From NCBI GenBank assembly GCA_002427815.1, contig DIZF01000018.1:1-26869 (forward strand): a DNA stretch of 26,869 bases, in the 5' to 3' direction. The notes under the pieces were generated by a model that saw only the letters and a program-made list of their open reading frames with translations, searched no databases and was not told the origin of the DNA. A program made the position numbers and the translations under genes. This stretch comes from Ramlibacter tataouinensis (GTDB lineage: Bacteria > Pseudomonadota > Gammaproteobacteria > Burkholderiales > Burkholderiaceae_C). Positions 23,693 to 26,869 of this stretch are shown here, piece after piece (position 1 is the first letter of the stretch; each line of letters starts with the position of its first letter).

Positions 23693-24120
23693 CAGCGCCC
23701 GCCGTCGATCACATCGGCATCATCGTGGCGGCGCTCGAGCCCGCCATCGCCGCGATGAGCCTGGTGTTGCCCGATGCACCCGTGGTTCGCCGCTCGCTGC
23801 CCGAGGTCGGGCTGGAGGTCGCCGAGTTCCAGGCGGCGAACGTCATCATCGAGTTGCTGCAGTACACAACGCAGGTGGCCGGCCTGGCCCGCCGCACCAT
23901 GGGCAGCGCCACCGGCCTGAACCACCTGTCGATCTCGGTGCCCGATCTCGGCGCAGCGCTGGCAGCGCTGGCCGCGGACGGCGTGGAGCCGATGGAAGGC
24001 TTCCCCCGGTGCGGCGCTCACGGGCGCATCGCCTTCATGCACACCGACCCGCGCACCGGGCTGCTGGTCGAGCTGTGCCAGGCCGAGAGTGCCCATCCCC
24101 TGGAGGACCCTCCATCATGA
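23689..24120 (+). CDS. VOC/glyoxalase family protein, methylmalonyl-CoA epimerase-like
   Basis: Small metalloprotein of 143 residues with two beta-alpha-beta-beta-beta modules. Four metal ligands are placed as in glyoxalase I and methylmalonyl-CoA epimerase: His8 (VDHIGIIV), Glu55 (VIIELLQY), His79 (LNHLSISV) and Glu128 (GLLVELCQ). The family includes epimerases, lyases and dioxygenases. The VDHIGI opening and single-domain size favour an epimerase of an acyl-CoA or 2-substituted acid. In this operon it could racemise the alpha-carbon of a newly carboxylated or CoA-activated product, which is inference. It overlaps both neighbours by ATGA. Confidence 0.87.
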   Translation: MTAPAVDHIGIIVAALEPAIAAMSLVLPDAPVVRRSLPEVGLEVAEFQAANVIIELLQYTTQVAGLARRTMGSATGLNHLSISVPDLGAALAALAADGVEPMEGFPRCGAHGRIAFMHTDPRTGLLVELCQAESAHPLEDPPS

Positions 24121-25481
24121 AACGCGACCCGTCGCAAGCGCTGTGGAATCCGGCCGTCGAGACCCTGCCCCGCGAGGCCCTGCAAGCGCTGCAACTGGAC
24201 CGCTTGCGGCGGCAGGTGCGCTACAACTGGGAACGTTCTCCCGTTCATCGCCGCAAGTTCGACGAGGTGGGCGCACACCCGAACGACATCCGCAGCTTGG
24301 CGGACTTCGCCCGCATTCCGCTGATGACGAAGGAAGAACATCGCCAGCGGCAGGAGGAGTCGCTGCGGGAGCATGGCAGCCCGATCGCCCTGATGGGCTG
24401 CGCCCCGGCCGAAGAGATTGTTCGCATCAGCGCGACCTCCGGGACCACCGGCGTACCCACTCTGTACACGCTGACCGCGCACGACGTGGCGATCGTCAAC
24501 GAAATGCATGCCCGCAAATACTGGCGCGCGGGCATCCGGCCGGGCCACACGATGATCCAGGCGCTGTCGCTCAGCATGTTCACCGGCGGCCTGCCGCTGT
24601 CGCAGGGCATCATGCACCTGGGCGCCTGCGTGGTGCCGGTCGGCATCGCGGGCGGCACCAAGCGGGTGCTCGACATGGTGGCGCTCACACGTCCGCACGC
24701 CATCGTGGCCACGCCCTCGTTCGGCCAGTACCTGATCGAAGAGGCGCCCAAGCATACCGGCCGCCCGGCGCACGAACTCGGCCTGCGCTACTTCTTCTGT
24801 GCCGGTGAAGGCGGCGGCGGCGAGCGGGACGTCAGGCAAGTGCTGGCCGACGGCTTCGGCGCGAAGGTCTACGACCACACCGGCGGCGGACATGCCTTCC
24901 ACGGCATCTCCTGCGACCACGCGGACGAGGTCGACGGCGCCATGCATTTCGTCTCGGAAGACCACTGCCTGCTGGAACTGGTGGACCCGAAGAAGAGGAC
25001 GCCGATCCCGCTCGAGGAAGGCGCCATGGGCGAGATGGTGTTCACCTTCCTCGACTGGCGCGGCGGGCCGTTCATGCGTTACGCCCTGGGCGACCTGCTT
25101 CAGGTGTGGACGAAGCCGTGCCCGTGCGGCAAGCCGGGCATCCGCTTCAAGATCCTTGGCCGCACCGACGACATGCTGACCGTCAAGGGAGTGAACGTGT
25201 ATCCGCAGGCGATCGCCGGCGTCATCACCCGCTTCCGCCCGCGGTTAACCGGCGTGTTCCGCATCCGGCTCGACCGGCCCGGCCCGCTGGTGCAGCCGCC
25301 GCTGCGCTTGCGGGTCGAACACTCGGGCCTGGAGCCGGCTGCCCTGGCAACTCTCGAGCACCAGCTGACGCAAGAGTTTCGCGAGAGCCTGCGTATTCGG
25401 CCGGTGTTCGAGTGGCTTTTGCCTGGCGACATCCCTCGCGAGGCGGGCAAGACGCGGCTCGTCGAGGTGGTCCAGCCGTGA
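24117..25481 (+). CDS. PaaK-type aryl/acyl-CoA ligase
   Basis: AMP-forming CoA ligase of the phenylacetate-CoA ligase branch, 454 residues, predicted to activate a carboxylate with ATP and CoA. The phosphate loop SATSGTTGVP is at 105-114, YDHTGGGHA at 252-260, and the adenylate-binding RYALGD at 321-326. A PCPCGKPG segment follows (334-341), then the hinge GRTDDMLTVKGVNVYP (348-363) and the C-terminal AMP-binding subdomain (to 454). The glycine-rich YDHTGGGHA differs from PaaK-type YGxxE motifs, suggesting another substrate than phenylacetate. The frame is open upstream to 24009; ATG 24117 is chosen for the ATGA overlap with the VOC gene and the usual family start. It is followed 46 nt later by the SDR. 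Confidence 0.92.
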   Translation: MKRDPSQALWNPAVETLPREALQALQLDRLRRQVRYNWERSPVHRRKFDEVGAHPNDIRSLADFARIPLMTKEEHRQRQEESLREHGSPIALMGCAPAEEIVRISATSGTTGVPTLYTLTAHDVAIVNEMHARKYWRAGIRPGHTMIQALSLSMFTGGLPLSQGIMHLGACVVPVGIAGGTKRVLDMVALTRPHAIVATPSFGQYLIEEAPKHTGRPAHELGLRYFFCAGEGGGGERDVRQVLADGFGAKVYDHTGGGHAFHGISCDHADEVDGAMHFVSEDHCLLELVDPKKRTPIPLEEGAMGEMVFTFLDWRGGPFMRYALGDLLQVWTKPCPCGKPGIRFKILGRTDDMLTVKGVNVYPQAIAGVITRFRPRLTGVFRIRLDRPGPLVQPPLRLRVEHSGLEPAALATLEHQLTQEFRESLRIRPVFEWLLPGDIPREAGKTRLVEVVQP

Positions 25482-25527
25482 TGGCCAGGACCGCGCCCGG
25501 AACACACGAACTCTCCAAGGAGCAGAC

Positions 25528-26310
25528 ATGGACATGGGACTGGCCGGACGCACGGCGCTGATCACCGGGGGTTCGAAGGGAATCGGGCTCGCGATCGCTG
25601 AAATGCTGGCCCTGGAGGGGTGCCACCTGCACCTCGTGGCCCGCCAGCAGGCCGACCTCGAAGCGGCCCGCGACAAGCTGTTGTCCATTGCAAAAGTCGA
25701 CGTTCACGTCCATGCGATGGACCTGGCCGAACGCTGCAGCGCCGCCCGGCTGGCCGCCCAGGTTCCGCAGATCGACATCCTCGTCAACAACGCGGGTTCG
25801 ATTCCGCGCGGCACGCTCGAAGAAATTGACGAGGACCGCTGGCGGCAAGCCTGGGACCTGAAGGTGTTCGGCTACATCAACATGTCGCGCGAGTACTACC
25901 GGCTGATGAAGGCCCGGCGCAACGGAGTGATCATCAACATCCTCGGCAATGGCGGGGAGGCGCTGGACGCGGGCTACATCGCCGGTGGCGCGGGCAACGC
26001 CGCCTTGATGGCCTTCACCCGCGCCCTCGGCGGCCAGAGCGCCAAGGACGGCATTCGCGTCGTCGGCGTCAACCCGGGCCCGGTGGCCACCGAGCGGCTG
26101 ATCGGCCTGATGCAAAAGGAAGCCGGGACGCGGTTCGGCGACCCGTCGCGCTGGCAGGAACTGGAGAAAGGCTTCCCGTTCGGTCGTGCGGCGACGGTGG
26201 AAGAGATCGCATCGACCGTCGTCCTTCTCGCGTCCGATCGATCCTCCTACACGACCGGAACGGTATTCACCATCGACGGCGGTATGGTCAACCGGGGCTC
26301 GCTCATCTGA
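25528..26310 (+). CDS. SDR family protein with degenerate catalytic tetrad
   Basis: Rossmann-fold short-chain dehydrogenase/reductase, 260 residues. The nucleotide-binding TGGSKGIG (13-20) and NNAG (87-90) motifs are intact, and the PG motif is NPGPV (182-186). Active-site residues are not canonical. The usual Ser region reads NILGNGG (137-143). Tyr150 in GYIAGGAGN lacks the Lys four residues on, where Gly154 sits. The Asn of the tetrad is Asp110 (AWDLKVFG). It may use another mechanism, have a different proton donor, or bind rather than turn over. An AAGGAG ribosome-binding site precedes ATG 25528. As the last gene of the hydantoinase operon, it probably acts on an alcohol/ketone intermediate. 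Confidence 0.88.
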   Translation: MDMGLAGRTALITGGSKGIGLAIAEMLALEGCHLHLVARQQADLEAARDKLLSIAKVDVHVHAMDLAERCSAARLAAQVPQIDILVNNAGSIPRGTLEEIDEDRWRQAWDLKVFGYINMSREYYRLMKARRNGVIINILGNGGEALDAGYIAGGAGNAALMAFTRALGGQSAKDGIRVVGVNPGPVATERLIGLMQKEAGTRFGDPSRWQELEKGFPFGRAATVEEIASTVVLLASDRSSYTTGTVFTIDGGMVNRGSLI

Positions 26311-26356
26311 GCACCGGGGCCACGCCTGTCGGCCGGTATAAGCCCGCACTTGCGCG

Positions 26357-26869
26357 TCAGCCCGACTGCCTCAGCACGAGGTGCGGCTCCGCAAGGTATT
26401 GCTGCCGCGGCCTCGATGGATTTTCAATGCGCCCGAGGAGCACCTGAGCCGCATGCTCGCCCAAATCGCTCGGTCGAATATCCACGGTGCTAAGTGGAGG
26501 GTTCGAATGAGCGGCGTCGAGCACGTTGTCGAAACCCATCAGCGCGAAGTCCTTGCCCGCACGCTGGCCGCGTTCCCCGAGCGCGGCCAGCGCACCAAAT
26601 GCGACCAGGTCGTGGTAGCAGACCGCTGCCGCTATGCGCGGCCGCACAGCCAGGATGTCGCCCATCCGCTCATACGCATCCTTGCGCGTCGGGTTGGCCG
26701 CAAACACGAGTCGCTCGTCGAACGGCACGTCGGCCTCCAGCAAGGCCTGGCGGTAGCCCTGGAGTCGTTGTTCGAGGACCGGGCCGGAGCGCCCGCCAAG
26801 GAATGCGATCCGGCGATGGCCCGCACCCAGCAGATGCCGGGTGGCGAGCTTGACACCCAGCGCGTTGTC
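26357..26869 (-). CDS. LacI family transcriptional regulator, C-terminal part
   Basis: The 3' end of a LacI/GalR-type repressor; the window stops inside the gene. The visible 170 residues are the second half of the periplasmic-binding-protein-like effector domain. They start DNALGVKLATRHLLGAGHRR and include IAFLGG, then GYRQALLEADVPFDE, the hallmark AAAVCYHDLVAFGALAAL, and FALMGFDNVLDAAHSNPPLS with STVDIRPSDLGEHAAQVLL. The DNA-binding domain lies beyond the right edge. It is convergent with the SDR gene, 46 bp away, so it more likely controls a locus to the right than the hydantoinase operon. Sequence 26311-26356 shows no clear terminator. Confidence 0.9.
   Translation of the reverse strand, partial: DNALGVKLATRHLLGAGHRRIAFLGGRSGPVLEQRLQGYRQALLEADVPFDERLVFAANPTRKDAYERMGDILAVRPRIAAAVCYHDLVAFGALAALGERGQRAGKDFALMGFDNVLDAAHSNPPLSTVDIRPSDLGEHAAQVLLGRIENPSRPRQQYLAEPHLVLRQSG

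Overview
This is a GC-rich window of about 26.9 kb with dense, mostly operonic coding. It suggests a betaproteobacterium of the order Burkholderiales, possibly Alcaligenaceae-like. The evidence is the di-iron Coq7 ubiquinone hydroxylase, a 514-residue biosynthetic IlvA, a complete-looking run of type II secretion (T2SS) pseudopilin genes, and hydantoinase/CoA-ligase accessory operons. The genus is an inference; no rRNA or tRNA gene is present to anchor it.

Region 1 (about 1-3100) is housekeeping: coq7 (+), a convergent YhfA-type OsmC gene (-), then ilvA (+). The osmC-ilvA gap holds two perfect palindromes, a promoter candidate and a perfect 10-bp terminator. Together they define a probable small RNA or ilvA leader of about 137 nt with anti-Shine-Dalgarno motifs.

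Region 2 (3148-12765) is a T2SS locus. A short gspC points left, and gspG-H-I-J-K-L-M-N-D-E point right with overlapping or nearly touching genes. No gspF or prepilin peptidase gene is in the window. GspE has an unusually compact tetracysteine motif.

Region 3 (12790-16307) starts with a TTG-initiated lipoprotein convergent with gspE. It reads as a bacterial member of the phospholipase B-like (LAMA/PLBD) Ntn-hydrolase family, known mainly from eukaryotes, and it carries an in-frame hexanucleotide repeat encoding (Asp-Val)5. It is followed by a DUF1345 membrane protein and a GDT1/TMEM165-type manganese exporter behind a yybP-ykoY manganese riboswitch.

Region 4 (16477-19005) has an acyl-CoA dehydrogenase, a YajO-like aldo/keto reductase and a 5'-truncated type IV pilin relic.

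Region 5 (19069-26310) is a catabolic-looking unit. A TTG-started TetR regulator (-) diverges across a twin GGTACC operator from a five-gene operon: hydantoinase/carboxylase A and B subunits, a VOC protein, a PaaK-type aryl-CoA ligase and an SDR with a degenerate active site. The first four genes overlap by ATGA. The set fits ATP-dependent carboxylation or ring opening of an unknown substrate followed by CoA activation. The window ends inside a LacI-type regulator (-).
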